Below are positions 9,183 through 18,663 of a stretch of 64,000 bases of DNA, piece after piece. Made by a program: the position numbers and the translations under genes. The stretch lies in the NCBI GenBank assembly GCA_023387965.1, contig JAEWHE010000014.1, forward strand, positions 370,064 to 434,063, read 5' to 3'. Under the pieces are notes generated by a model. It worked only from the letters and a program-made list of their open reading frames with translations, was not told where the DNA came from and ran no database searches. How positions within the stretch are numbered: the stretch's first letter is position 1; each line of letters starts with the position of its first letter. This DNA comes from Bacteroidota bacterium (GTDB taxonomy: Bacteria; Bacteroidota; Bacteroidia; Flavobacteriales; Flavobacteriaceae).

Positions 9183-11255
9183 ATGAAAAAGCTACTTTTT
9201 TTACTCGTTTCTGCAACTGCTTTTGCGCAGCAAACCACCAAGGTCGATTTCACGTCAATCAATGCAAAACTCGCTCCTAATTTTTCCGAAAAAAGCATTT
9301 CAGGATTGGTTGTTTTTCAATTCAAATTAAAGCAAAAAATTGATACGATTCGCATTGATGCAAAAAATATGAATTTCGAAAATTTGTTGGTCAACGGCAA
9401 AGCTGTTGCTTTCGCAAATTCAGGAAAAGAGTTGAAAATATTTAAAGGATACAAAAAAGGAAATAACACATTATCATTTACTTACAAAGCTTTTCCTAAA
9501 CAAGCACTTTATTATTTTGGCAATGCCGAAAGTCATCAAATTTGGTCGCAAGGTCAAGGGAAATATACAAGTCATTGGTTGCCTTCATTTGATGATGTAA
9601 ACGAAAAAATGATTTTCGGAATAGAAGTTTCATTTGATAAAAATTACACCGTTTTGTCCAACGGAAAATTAATTTCGTCTGAAGAAATTGCCGATAAAAA
9701 ATCATGGAAATATCAGATGGAAAAGCCAATGAGTTCGTATTTGGCAATGCTGGCAATCGGTAATTTTGCAAAAGAAAATCAAAAATCCTCAAATGGTATT
9801 CCGTTAGAAAATTATTTGGCAGAAGAAGATTCCTCAAAATTTGAATCGACTTATAAATACAACCAGCAGATTTTCAACTTTTTGAATGAGGAAATTGGCT
9901 TTGATTATCCATGGGAAGTCTATCACCAAGTTCCGGTGAAGGATTTTTTGTATGGTGGAATGGAAAATACTTCTGCAACGATTTTTACGCAAGATTATGT
10001 GGTGGACAATATTGGTTTCAACGACAGAAATTACATCAATGTCAATGCTCATGAGTTGGCACATCAATGGTTTGGCGATTTAGTAACGGCAAAAACAGGT
10101 GAACATCATTGGTTACAAGAAGGTTTTGCCACTTATTATGCGTTGTTGGCGGAAAAGGAAATTTTTAGCGAAGATCATTTCAACTGGAAACTTTACGAAA
10201 CTGCCGAAATGCTGCAAAAAGCGGCTAAAAAAGATACCATTCCGTTGCAAAATGCTCGTGCGAGTACGTTGACTTTTTACCAAAAAGGCGCTTGGGCTTT
10301 ACATGTTTTGCGAACTAATGTTGGCGAAGAAAATTTTAAAAAAGCGGTCAAAACCTACCTTGAAAAACACGCTTTTAGAAATGTTGTCACTGATGATTTT
10401 TTAAGTGAAGTCAAAAAAGTTTCCAACTATGACGTTGATAAATTTCAAAAAGAATGGTTGCTCGAATCCGGTTTTAAGGTTCAGGAAGCGTTGACAATTT
10501 TGAAAAAAAATAAATCCATTTCGCAATATTTGTCGGTTTTAGAAATGGCAAACCAGCCGTTTGAAGAAAAAGTGAAAGTTTTTGAAGAGATTTTAAAAAG
10601 TGATGCTTTTTTTCCAATAAAAGAGGAAGTTTTACTACAAATTCAAAAAGTGGATTTTCCGGCAAAAAAACATTTGATCGAAATCGCATTACAATCTAAT
10701 GATGTGAAAATCAGGCAAACAGTAGCCAAAACCATGCGGGAATTTCCTGTAGAATTTAAACCTCAATTTGAGACTTTTTTAAATGACGAATCTTACATTA
10801 CGCGAGAAATTGCGCTGAATTATTTATGGTCGAATTTTCCCGAAAATCGTTTTCAATACCTTGATAAATCGAGGGATTGGATTGGAATGAACGATAAAAA
10901 TTTGCGTATTTTGTGGCTGACGATGGCGTTGATGACGCCAGATTTCGAGAAAGAAAATAAAGCAACATTTTATGACGAATTGTTGCATTACACGACTACA
11001 AATTTTGAAAGTAGCGTGAGGCAAAATGCAATTGCCTCGTTATTTTATATCAACCCGAACGACACGAATGTGCTGAAAGCCTTTGTAAATCCGCTGGTTC
11101 ATCACAAATGGCAATTTTCAAAATATGCGAGAGATAGTATCAGAAATTTTTTGAAAAAAGAGAATTACAGAACTTTTTACAGCGAACTTTTACCGACTTT
11201 GCCAAACGACGAAAAAGCACAATTAGAACGCTTGCTTAAAGAAAAAGCTGAATAA
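9183..11255 (+). CDS. Secreted M1-family zinc aminopeptidase
   Basis: Exported metallopeptidase of 690 aa that trims N-terminal residues from peptides. A clear signal peptide occupies residues 1-15 (MKKLLFLLVSATAFA, cleaved before QQT). The catalytic core carries the substrate motif YGGMENTSA and the zinc site HELAH (290-294), with the third ligand Glu313 in LQEGF, an exact HEXXH-X18-E spacing. The C-terminal third is helical and HEAT-like, as in M1 enzymes. It is followed by a strong terminator. It is periplasmic or extracellular; a second, shorter M1 protein is encoded at 17038-18660. Confidence 0.93.
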   Translation: MKKLLFLLVSATAFAQQTTKVDFTSINAKLAPNFSEKSISGLVVFQFKLKQKIDTIRIDAKNMNFENLLVNGKAVAFANSGKELKIFKGYKKGNNTLSFTYKAFPKQALYYFGNAESHQIWSQGQGKYTSHWLPSFDDVNEKMIFGIEVSFDKNYTVLSNGKLISSEEIADKKSWKYQMEKPMSSYLAMLAIGNFAKENQKSSNGIPLENYLAEEDSSKFESTYKYNQQIFNFLNEEIGFDYPWEVYHQVPVKDFLYGGMENTSATIFTQDYVVDNIGFNDRNYINVNAHELAHQWFGDLVTAKTGEHHWLQEGFATYYALLAEKEIFSEDHFNWKLYETAEMLQKAAKKDTIPLQNARASTLTFYQKGAWALHVLRTNVGEENFKKAVKTYLEKHAFRNVVTDDFLSEVKKVSNYDVDKFQKEWLLESGFKVQEALTILKKNKSISQYLSVLEMANQPFEEKVKVFEEILKSDAFFPIKEEVLLQIQKVDFPAKKHLIEIALQSNDVKIRQTVAKTMREFPVEFKPQFETFLNDESYITREIALNYLWSNFPENRFQYLDKSRDWIGMNDKNLRILWLTMALMTPDFEKENKATFYDELLHYTTTNFESSVRQNAIASLFYINPNDTNVLKAFVNPLVHHKWQFSKYARDSIRNFLKKENYRTFYSELLPTLPNDEKAQLERLLKEKAE

Positions 11256-11284
11256 AAAAAGGACAGTGAAAACTGTCCTTTTTC
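11254..11284. terminator. Bidirectional intrinsic terminator
   Basis: GGACAGT (11261-11267) pairs with ACTGTCC (11272-11278), flanked by A- and T-tracts. It sits between the convergent M1 peptidase and the hypothetical membrane protein. Confidence 0.85.
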
Positions 11285-11296
11285 GTTTTGAAAAGT

Positions 11297-11818
11297 TTAC
11301 CACATTTCGCTTACTTCGTTTTTGATAAATGCCAAAGCGTTATTGCTTGGCGATTGTTTTTCTACCAATTCTTTTAAAATATTCTCACGCAGTTTTTGTG
11401 CCGAAGTCGTTTCGGGGTGTAAAGCTGATTTACGAACCATATTGATTGTGGCATTTTTTGCGGCAACAATCACGTTCCAACAATCTTCTGAAAGGTAAAT
11501 TTGCTGGGTTAAATTGTGCTCAAATTCGTTTTCGATGCTTTGAATTACAAATTCGGCATATTGGTTTTTATCTTCGGAAACGGGAGCAACTCTTAATAAT
11601 AATTTTGCCGGATTGATGCGTTCTAAAAATAAAACCATGCGTTCGTAAGCTTGTAACCGTAAAGGCAAGGCCTTTTTTTGCGATGCTCTTTGAATGGCAA
11701 ATTTTCGGCGGTTGGCTTCGTTATTGACGTGGAGATTAAAGAAATAAAAGGCTACTAATCCGGTTACGATGGCTGGAATGGTGTAGCTTAAAAGTTCAAG
11801 AATTTTGGTTGTGTTCAT
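11297..11818 (-). CDS. Hypothetical single-span membrane protein
   Basis: A protein of 173 aa from the ATG at 11818. The frame stays open upstream to about 12082, but that part runs through a palindromic repeat and into the TonB-receptor gene, so the shorter start was chosen. One N-terminal membrane helix lies near residues 8-27, and the rest is a helical cytosolic domain with basic residues after the helix (NNEANRRKFAIQRASQKK). I recognise no named family. The composition is that of a normal flavobacterial gene. Its neighbours give no functional hint. Confidence 0.7.
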   Translation of the reverse strand: MNTTKILELLSYTIPAIVTGLVAFYFFNLHVNNEANRRKFAIQRASQKKALPLRLQAYERMVLFLERINPAKLLLRVAPVSEDKNQYAEFVIQSIENEFEHNLTQQIYLSEDCWNVIVAAKNATINMVRKSALHPETTSAQKLRENILKELVEKQSPSNNALAFIKNEVSEMW

Positions 11819-11896
11819 GTGTGATTTTATTTTTTCTGGTAACAAAAATAAGTAATTGATTTGTAAAAATTTTCTGTTTTGCAGGGTTTTGCAAAA

Positions 11897-11960
11897 GGGG
11901 TTGAAGCGGCATCCTTTTTTTGGAGCGATAGCGGAAAAAAAAGATACAGCGGAAAACCCG
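11897..11960 (+). repeat. Interspersed palindromic element, copy R1
   Basis: The half GAAGCGGCATCCTTTTTTT (11903-11921) faces a run of A followed by GATACAGCGGAAAACCCGG (ends 11960), with a GC-richer apex between them. It is the same architecture as copies at 37.8, 42.8, 43.0 and 63.9 kb. It lies in the gap between the TonB receptor and the hypothetical membrane protein. Confidence 0.65.
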
Positions 11961-11989
11961 GCCGCCTTTTTCTGGCGGTTTGCCCAAAT

Positions 11990-12018
11990 AAAAAAGGTTG
12001 TACAAATGCACAACCTTC
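11990..12018 (-). terminator. Intrinsic terminator after the TonB-type receptor gene
   Basis: On the minus strand AAGGTTGT and ACAACCTT form a stem followed by a T-run. It lies 24 bp past the stop of the gene ending at 12042. Confidence 0.75.
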
Positions 12019-12041
12019 TTCGTTTTTTTATGGTGAAAAAT

Positions 12042-14492
12042 TTATCCGCCCATGTAATCTTCGCCACCGTCGCCTTCGCCACGGCTTTGGTTACGGTCGC
12101 GCTCGTTTTTCTTTTTGTTGAAACGGTAAGTGAAAGAAAGCGTCACTTGGCGTTCACGCCATTGCATTTCCGAGTAAGCGTTTTGCGTAGGCAAGTTGGT
12201 TTCGGAAATTCTTTTGCGGGAATTGAACACGTCGTTCACATTTAAACCGATGGTGGCTTTGTCTTTCAAAATGTCTTTTGTGAAAGCCAAATTTGAGTGG
12301 ATAATGCCTTTGGTTCGACCTTGTGCATTGGTTTGCGGTGCATTGTAAGTGGCGTTTGCTTGCCAATCGATTTTCCACGGAAGGTTTACTTTTGAATTTA
12401 CGCGGGCAAACCAAGAATAAGCCGTGTTGCTAAAATCGATGTTTTGGGCAACGTTGTCCAGGTCAATATAAGTGTAACTTCCGATGGTTTGGTTGCGGAA
12501 AAGGTTGAAATTTCCGTTTAATCTCCACCATTTGTAAGGGTTGTAGGTTAGTGTGAACTCGAAACCAAAACGATCTTCAGAACCTACGTTTACAGGCGAA
12601 GTTACCAAAACGTTATTGCCGTCAATTACTTCGGTATTTCTCACGTATTGTACGGCATCGCTGGTGTGATTGAAGTACATTGAGGTATTTAAAGTAAGAT
12701 TATTGCTAAATTTTTTCAGGTAACCCAAATCGAAAGCGTCGCTCATAGAAGGATCTAAATCAGGATTTCCACGGAACATATTGATGTTACTCGAAAGACT
12801 TGAAAACGGGTTGATGGAACGTGATCTTGGACGCGAAATTCTTCGGCTGTAGCTCAACATAATGTTGCTGTCGTCGCTAAATTCGTACGAAAGAAACGCA
12901 CTTGGGAAAAAGTTGTTGTACTTTTTATTGCGGAAAATTTGATCCGTGAATTGGTTGATTTGGATATTAGAATCTTCCCAACGCAATCCACCTAAGTAAG
13001 AAAATTTTCCAATTTTTGAACCAAATTGTGCATAAAGCGCGTTTACGTATTCTTTGTATTCGAGTGTGTTGGTAAAGGTTTCATTGTTTACCCAAGTTCC
13101 GCCAAAAAAATCTTCCACGGAATATTCGGTAAGCAATTCCATGAAATTTCCACGGTATCCGGCTTCAAACTGACTTTTTTCGCCAATAGGCAAAACGTAA
13201 TCTGACTGAAGTAAATTTCTTTTTTGTTTCTGATAATTCTCAGTTCGTTGATCGTCTGTAGCAGAAGCGGCAATGTAAGCATTTTCGTCATCACGGCTTG
13301 CTGAAAAAGCACCGTCAAAGGTTAACTGATGGCCTTCTTTCTTGAATTTTTTGATGAAATTGGTAGAATATTCAATGTTGATATCATCATCGTTTTCATC
13401 GTTGAAACGTGTTCCTGAAGAAAGCAAATTTCGGTTGTCATCATAAAAAAACTGACGAACTCTGTCGTTATTTTCCCCCGAACTTTTTCTCCAAGAAAAT
13501 GTATTTGTCCAAGTAGTACTCGAATCGATATAAATCTCAATCCCGAAATTTCCGTTGTAACTTTTGTTTAAACGCTCGTTGTTACGTCTTTCGTCCAAAA
13601 ATCTTCCTTGTGGATTGTCAAAAAGATATTCGGTATCCGTTAACGCATTTCCAGGATTTTTTCTGTAACTATAGCCTTGAGTGGTAAAAAGGTTGAAATA
13701 ACGTGATTTAAGGTTGATGGTTCCAGTGATTCCGTTATTGGCGGGATCACCAAGCGTTCCCGTAATCACACCGTTAATTCCTTGATTTTTTCCTTTTCGT
13801 AATACAATATTTAAAATTCCACCACCACCTTCGGCGTCATATCGAGAAGATGGATTGGTAATCACTTCGACTTTTTCGATGGATTCTGCTGGAATCATTT
13901 TCAAAGCATCAGCAATGTTGATACCACCAATTCCTGAAGGTCTTCCATCAATTAATACACGAACATTTTCGTTTCCACGAAGACTCACATTTCCTTCAAC
14001 ATCTACGGCAACAGAAGGAACGTTGTCTAAAACGTCGCTTGCAGTTCCACCTTTTACAATCATATCTTGACCTACGTTGAACACTTTTTTGTCCAAGCGA
14101 ATTTCCACAGTAGAACGTTCGGCAATTACTTCAATCGCATCCAAGGTGGTAGCATCTGCAGCGAGAGCAATTGTCCCAAAATTTTTATCAGCCGTTACTT
14201 GCTGGTTTTGTAATTCGACCGATTTAAAAGAAATAAATTCGAGTGTCACGTTGTAAGTTCCAGGAGCCACGTCGATGTTAAAATTTCCTTCTTCGGTGGT
14301 TAAAGCTCCGGCAACAGGTGTAGCGTCAGCGCTTGAAGTAACGGTAACGGTGGCGTAAGCTAAAGGTAAATTAGTTCCTTTTTCGGTAATTTTTCCGGAA
14401 ATTTTTACTTTTCCGCCCGGTTTTTCTTGGGCAAAAGTAAAAATAGAAAACGTAAGCAATATGAGGGTTATTGCAAATTTTAAATTTTTCAT
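12042..14492 (-). CDS. Outer-membrane beta-barrel protein, TonB-dependent receptor type
   Basis: Outer-membrane protein of 816 aa with a signal peptide (residues 1-21, ending TFAQ). A carboxypeptidase-regulatory-like beta domain (about 28-110, starting KISGKITEKGTNLPL) and a plug domain (about 125-230, with NVSLRGNENVRVLIDG) follow. The rest is a long barrel rich in aromatic beta strands. The C-terminus is unusual: after the terminal-strand-like sequence there is a tail of Lys, Asn, Arg, Asp and Gly residues ending GGEDYMGG. The family fits the OMP_b-brl_3 branch more than the SusC branch, and no SusD-like partner is adjacent. The substrate is unknown; iron chelates and peptides are both possible. 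Confidence 0.88.
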   Translation of the reverse strand: MKNLKFAITLILLTFSIFTFAQEKPGGKVKISGKITEKGTNLPLAYATVTVTSSADATPVAGALTTEEGNFNIDVAPGTYNVTLEFISFKSVELQNQQVTADKNFGTIALAADATTLDAIEVIAERSTVEIRLDKKVFNVGQDMIVKGGTASDVLDNVPSVAVDVEGNVSLRGNENVRVLIDGRPSGIGGINIADALKMIPAESIEKVEVITNPSSRYDAEGGGGILNIVLRKGKNQGINGVITGTLGDPANNGITGTINLKSRYFNLFTTQGYSYRKNPGNALTDTEYLFDNPQGRFLDERRNNERLNKSYNGNFGIEIYIDSSTTWTNTFSWRKSSGENNDRVRQFFYDDNRNLLSSGTRFNDENDDDINIEYSTNFIKKFKKEGHQLTFDGAFSASRDDENAYIAASATDDQRTENYQKQKRNLLQSDYVLPIGEKSQFEAGYRGNFMELLTEYSVEDFFGGTWVNNETFTNTLEYKEYVNALYAQFGSKIGKFSYLGGLRWEDSNIQINQFTDQIFRNKKYNNFFPSAFLSYEFSDDSNIMLSYSRRISRPRSRSINPFSSLSSNINMFRGNPDLDPSMSDAFDLGYLKKFSNNLTLNTSMYFNHTSDAVQYVRNTEVIDGNNVLVTSPVNVGSEDRFGFEFTLTYNPYKWWRLNGNFNLFRNQTIGSYTYIDLDNVAQNIDFSNTAYSWFARVNSKVNLPWKIDWQANATYNAPQTNAQGRTKGIIHSNLAFTKDILKDKATIGLNVNDVFNSRKRISETNLPTQNAYSEMQWRERQVTLSFTYRFNKKKNERDRNQSRGEGDGGEDYMGG

Positions 14493-14529
14493 TAATAGAA
14501 TTTAGTTCGGTTTATTAAAGCTTTGACCG

Positions 14530-14565
14530 CAAAAGTAGCCTTTGGTTTAAGCGTACTTTCACAAA
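14530..14565 (-). promoter_or_regulatory. Predicted promoter of the TonB-type receptor gene
   Basis: On the minus strand TACTTTTG (14537-14530) matches the -7 consensus exactly. A TTTG lies 24 bp upstream (14565-14562), slightly wider than usual. The start codon follows about 38 bp downstream. Confidence 0.55.
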
Positions 14566-14592
14566 GCTTTGTTAAATATCTGAATAGAAATG

Positions 14593-14937
14593 CTAAAGAA
14601 TTTTTTCAACATTTTCGATTGGTCGGGCAATAACTGCTTTGTTTCCAATGACCACAATCGGTCGTTCGATGAGAATAGGATGCTGTACCAAAGCTTCTAA
14701 AATTTCCTCATCAGATAAATCTCTGCCTTTAAAATTTTTCAACCAAATTTTTTCTTTAATCCTAACAATGTCAATAGGTTGTAACTTTAATTTTTTAAGT
14801 AAAGCCTGAATTTCTTTTTTGTCTAAAGGCGTTTCGAGGTATTTGACTGTTTCAAATTCGATTCCTTTTTCTTCGAAATATTGAACCGCACAACGGGATT
14901 TTCCGCAACGTGGATTGTGATAAATTTTATTTGTCAT
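14593..14937 (-). CDS. arsC: ArsC-family arsenate reductase-like protein
   Basis: Thioredoxin-fold reductase of 114 aa from the glutaredoxin-linked ArsC/Spx/YffB superfamily. The N-terminus reads KIYHNPRCGKSR with the nucleophile Cys11. The C-terminal part has the expected HPILIERPIVV motif with the arginine used by ArsC. No ars operon genes (arsR, arsB or acr3) are nearby, so a role in arsenate resistance is uncertain. A general thiol role is possible. Confidence 0.85.
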   Translation of the reverse strand: MTNKIYHNPRCGKSRCAVQYFEEKGIEFETVKYLETPLDKKEIQALLKKLKLQPIDIVRIKEKIWLKNFKGRDLSDEEILEALVQHPILIERPIVVIGNKAVIARPIENVEKIL

Positions 14938-15036
14938 CTTGCAAAGTAACGCAAAATGAGAAGATTTTTATTCAAAATATTCGTAACAAATCAATAAATT
15001 AGAAGTCTAAAAAGTATCAACTAAAAATAAATAAAC

Positions 15037-16011
15037 ATGTTTGCAGCATTAGGATTTAAACTTCCCAACAATGGTTTTTGGAAATATATCGTGGGTTCGA
15101 TTATTGTAATTATCGCGTCAGGAATTGGGCAAGTGCCATTTATGATAGCTGTTTTTGCGAAAGCAATGGCAGACGGCGAAATAATTACAAATGATACCAG
15201 CAAGTTAATGAAAATCCTCGACCCGAATCTCACGCTCTTTCTGCTGATGCTTTCTTTCGTGGTGGCACTTGCCGCATTATTTTTGGTTGTCAAATACCTT
15301 CACAAACAAAAAATCGTAGAAGTGACAACCGCAAGACCAAAGGTGGATTGGGGACGTGTATTTTTTTCCTTTGGAATTTGGGCAACCTTCTCAGCCGTAT
15401 CAGTCGTGGCATATTATTTCATCACACCAGAAAAATTTGTACTTAATTTTCAACCTGTTCCGTTTTTGATTTTATTTGTGATTGCCACGCTTTTGATTCC
15501 CATTCAAACCAGTACAGAAGAATATATTTTCAGAGGATATTTAATGCAAGGTTTTGCACTTTTGGCTAAAAATAAATGGTTTCCGTTGGTGATGACCTCC
15601 GTAATTTTTGGCGGAATGCACTATTTCAATCCGGAAGTTGCTAAAATGGGCAATATCATCATGATTTACTACATTGGGACTGGTTTTTTCCTCGGAATTA
15701 TTACGTTGATGGACGAAGGAATGGAACTTGCCCTTGGGTTTCATGCCGCTAATAATTTGGTTGGAGCTTTGTTAGTTACGAGTGATTGGGGTGTTTTTCA
15801 AACGCATTCTGTTTTTAAAGATATTTCTGAGCCGTCAGCTGGTTTCGATGTTTTGCTTCCGGTACTCGTGATTTTTCCAATTCTTTTATTTATCTTTAGT
15901 AAGAAATACAAATGGTTTGGCTGGAAAGAAAAATTAACCGGCGAAATCGTAGAGCCAATTTATCAAAATAACCAAATTAATCCGTTTGGAGATGAAGGAA
16001 CTAAATTATAA
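15037..16011 (+). CDS. CPBP-family intramembrane metalloprotease
   Basis: Polytopic membrane protein of 324 aa with the Rce1/CPBP (Abi) signature. It has Glu161-Glu162 and Arg166 in EEYIFRGYLMQG, a second motif GGMHYFNPE, and a third FHAANNLVGAL. These three motifs supply the glutamates and histidines of the intramembrane metalloprotease site. About eight hydrophobic helices are seen, with a short hydrophilic tail. Its 3' end overlaps the start of menE, so the two are translationally linked, although no menaquinone role is known for the family. Confidence 0.9.
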   Translation: MFAALGFKLPNNGFWKYIVGSIIVIIASGIGQVPFMIAVFAKAMADGEIITNDTSKLMKILDPNLTLFLLMLSFVVALAALFLVVKYLHKQKIVEVTTARPKVDWGRVFFSFGIWATFSAVSVVAYYFITPEKFVLNFQPVPFLILFVIATLLIPIQTSTEEYIFRGYLMQGFALLAKNKWFPLVMTSVIFGGMHYFNPEVAKMGNIIMIYYIGTGFFLGIITLMDEGMELALGFHAANNLVGALLVTSDWGVFQTHSVFKDISEPSAGFDVLLPVLVIFPILLFIFSKKYKWFGWKEKLTGEIVEPIYQNNQINPFGDEGTKL

Positions 16012-17041
16012 TAGCGTCCACAACAAGTTTAAACTCAATGGTTTTCATTTAACCAGGGAAGATTTATTGAGAATTGCCTACAGCTTTATTAAAGAAGGCG
16101 ATGATTTCGAAAAACCAGTCGGGATTTTTATTTTAGATTGGTTTGACGATCACGAATATATCGAAATGACAACGTCTGGAACGACGGGATTGCCCAAAAA
16201 AATAAGAATTAGCAAAGAAGCAATGGTAAATTCCGCTATCGCTACCGGAAATTATTTTGGTTTAGAGCCAGGAAACCGTGTTTTGCATTGCCTTCCGGCA
16301 AAATATGTGGCGGGAAAAATGATGTTAGTTCGCGCTTTTATTTTAGGTTTAGACCTTGATTTTGTCGAACCATCATCAAAACCGATGGAAAGAATTTCGC
16401 AGTCATATGATTTTGCAGCCATGGTTCCGTTGCAAGTGGAAAATTCTCTGGATAAAATTCATTTGATTAAAAAATTAATTATTGGTGGTGCCAAAGTCAA
16501 TGCTTCATTAACCGAAGACTTGCTTAAGTTTGAAAACGAAATCTTTGAAACTTACGGCATGACCGAAACCATCACCCATATTGCCGCAAAAAAAATAGGC
16601 GAGGAGGCGTTTAACTCTTTGCCTAATGTTACAATTGAAGAAGACGACAGACATTGCTTGGTGATTAATGCGCCAAAAATTTCTTCTGAAAAAATTATTA
16701 CAAACGATGCCGTGAAGGTTTTAAGCGAAACTGAATTTATTTGGCAAGGCCGAATTGACAATGTCATCAACAGCGGAGGTGTCAAGCTTTTCCCGGAACA
16801 AATTGAAGAAAAATTATCGACTAAAATTAACCGCAGATTTTTTGTGGCTTCGCAAGAAAATCATCAGTTAGGCGAAAAATTAGTTTTGGCAATCGAAGGC
16901 GATCCGTTCCCGATTGACGATGAAATTTTTGGAGAATTAGGTAAATACGAAAAACCAAAAGTTGTGCTTTTTGTACCTCAATTTTTAGAAACGCCAACAG
17001 GAAAAGTGTTGAGAAAAGAAAGCTTGGAAAGCGTTACTTAA
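15992..17041 (+). CDS. menE: o-Succinylbenzoate-CoA ligase-like AMP-binding enzyme
   Basis: Acyl-adenylate/CoA ligase of 349 aa. The P-loop TTSGTTGLPKKIRI (about residues 53-66), an ETYGMTET motif and the hinge/lysine region PTGKVLRK near the C-terminus are all present. The protein is shorter than the usual 450-500 aa because the N-terminal domain is compact, a form I associate with Bacteroidota MenE of menaquinone synthesis. The ATG at 15992 was chosen over the in-frame TTG at 15986. It overlaps the CPBP gene by 20 bp and its stop codon interlocks with the convergent peptidase gene. No other men genes are visible, so the substrate is inferred. Confidence 0.8.
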   Translation: MKELNYNSVHNKFKLNGFHLTREDLLRIAYSFIKEGDDFEKPVGIFILDWFDDHEYIEMTTSGTTGLPKKIRISKEAMVNSAIATGNYFGLEPGNRVLHCLPAKYVAGKMMLVRAFILGLDLDFVEPSSKPMERISQSYDFAAMVPLQVENSLDKIHLIKKLIIGGAKVNASLTEDLLKFENEIFETYGMTETITHIAAKKIGEEAFNSLPNVTIEEDDRHCLVINAPKISSEKIITNDAVKVLSETEFIWQGRIDNVINSGGVKLFPEQIEEKLSTKINRRFFVASQENHQLGEKLVLAIEGDPFPIDDEIFGELGKYEKPKVVLFVPQFLETPTGKVLRKESLESVT

Positions 17042-18660
17042 TTTTTTTGTTTCACAAAATTTACATGAAAATGAGATTCGTCAAATTTAATTTCCGATCT
17101 CTTTTTTATTTTAACCGAAGTCCAATCGTTTGAAACTTCAAACTTTTTGTCAACACCATCGATTTTTACCCAAATAGGCATTCTGAAATTCTTTACATCG
17201 GTTACAAATCGTAGTTTTAATTCTTTGTTGGTTTGAATAAATTGTAATTCCGGAATGTTTGTAAATTCGAGATATTGGGCAAAAAACGGATTGAGGTTGT
17301 AATTAAATTTTTGGTTGAAAAACGAAACCACCATTTCTCGATCCACGATTTGATGTTTATATGTTTCCGCATATTCCCGAAGGATTTTCCACCAACGGCT
17401 GTCATCATTCAAAATGTTTCGCAACGTGTGCAACAATTGAGCACCTTTGTAATAAGCATCAGTTGAACCGGCTTTGTTCACGCCAAATTTCCCAATCATT
17501 GGCGAAAAATTAGCAATCCGATTTTTTTGTCCGTTTAAATATTGAAAGGCTTTTTCTTTGCCGTACAAACACTCCACAAAAACTGATTCGGAATAAGTGG
17601 TGAATCCTTCGTGAATCCACAAATCAGCAATGTCACGGGAAGTAATACTGTTGCCAAACCATTCGTGAGCACTTTCGTGAACCACAATATAATCGAACAA
17701 CATCCCAATTCCAGTACCGGAAATATCGCCACCCAAATATCCCATCTGAAATTTATTTCCGTAGGCGACGGCACTTTGGTGTTCCATTCCTAAATAAGCG
17801 GTTTCCACGAGTTTGTAACCGTCATTTTTGAAAGGATATTCGCCAAATTTTTCTTCAAAACAATCCATCATCGGTTTGACTACAGCAAAATGTTTTTGGG
17901 CAACTTCTTCATTGCCACGCAGAACATAATAATCCAAATTTAAACCGTTATGTTCATCGTGAATTTGCACGTAATCCCCAATGTTTACGGTAATATTGTA
18001 AGTATTAATTGGATTTTTGACTTCCCAATCCCAACGCGTGTAACCGTTTTTCAGGATTTCTTTTCCCAAAAAATTTCCGTTTGAAACATTCATCAAACCG
18101 TCAGGAACCGCTACTTTTATTGAAGCGCCAAAATCAGGTTCATCGCCTTGAGAATCTTTAACAGGATACCACAAACTTGCTCCAGTACCTTGAACGGCAA
18201 CGCCAATCCAATGTTTCTGATTTTTATCTTTTTTAAAAACAAAACCGCCATCCCAAGGCGCATTTTTCGCAACTTTTGGATTTCCGGAATAATAAAATTT
18301 TATTTTTTTGATTTGTTCCGAAGCTTTAATTTCTTCTTCAAAATTCACAAAAACAGCGTTGAACTCTCTTGAAAAATTAAGTTTTTTTTCCTCGAAAATA
18401 ATACTGTCCACTTTCATGTTTTCGAATAAATCCAACTGAATTTTAGGCGTATTTTGCAAAACCTGAAATGAAATTTCGTTGAAACCCTGAATGAATTTTT
18501 CTTCCGGATTGACGGAAATGTCTAAATCATAACGTTTTACGTCATAACAGATTCTTTCAAAATGGAAACCACCACGCAAAGAATCTTTTCGGGTAAATTC
18601 TTGCGCTTGAAGATTTGCAATCAAAAAAATAAATGCGAATAAGTTGAAAGTAATTTTCAC
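17038..18660 (-). CDS. Secreted M1-family metallopeptidase (short form)
   Basis: Exported zinc peptidase of 540 aa with a signal peptide at residues 1-19. The zinc site is HESAH (328-332) with Glu351 in HEGF, again HEXXH-X18-E. The exopeptidase-type motif YLGMEHQSA replaces the classical GAMEN. The long C-terminal helical domain of full-size M1 enzymes is absent, which fits the shorter bacterial branch. Its start lies 3 bp from the methyltransferase stop, so the two genes form an operon. Its stop codon overlaps the menE stop (TTAA, 17038-17041). Confidence 0.92.
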   Translation of the reverse strand: MKITFNLFAFIFLIANLQAQEFTRKDSLRGGFHFERICYDVKRYDLDISVNPEEKFIQGFNEISFQVLQNTPKIQLDLFENMKVDSIIFEEKKLNFSREFNAVFVNFEEEIKASEQIKKIKFYYSGNPKVAKNAPWDGGFVFKKDKNQKHWIGVAVQGTGASLWYPVKDSQGDEPDFGASIKVAVPDGLMNVSNGNFLGKEILKNGYTRWDWEVKNPINTYNITVNIGDYVQIHDEHNGLNLDYYVLRGNEEVAQKHFAVVKPMMDCFEEKFGEYPFKNDGYKLVETAYLGMEHQSAVAYGNKFQMGYLGGDISGTGIGMLFDYIVVHESAHEWFGNSITSRDIADLWIHEGFTTYSESVFVECLYGKEKAFQYLNGQKNRIANFSPMIGKFGVNKAGSTDAYYKGAQLLHTLRNILNDDSRWWKILREYAETYKHQIVDREMVVSFFNQKFNYNLNPFFAQYLEFTNIPELQFIQTNKELKLRFVTDVKNFRMPIWVKIDGVDKKFEVSNDWTSVKIKKRSEIKFDESHFHVNFVKQKN

Positions 18661-18663
18661 AGG

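Noticed and set aside
11819..12082. N-terminal extension of the hypothetical membrane protein up to 12082
   Set aside because: The extension would translate the palindromic element R1 and a terminator and overlap the TonB-type gene; the ATG at 11818 with its membrane helix is better.
14593..14937. Arsenic resistance operon
   Set aside because: Only the ArsC-like gene is present; no regulator or efflux gene is adjacent.
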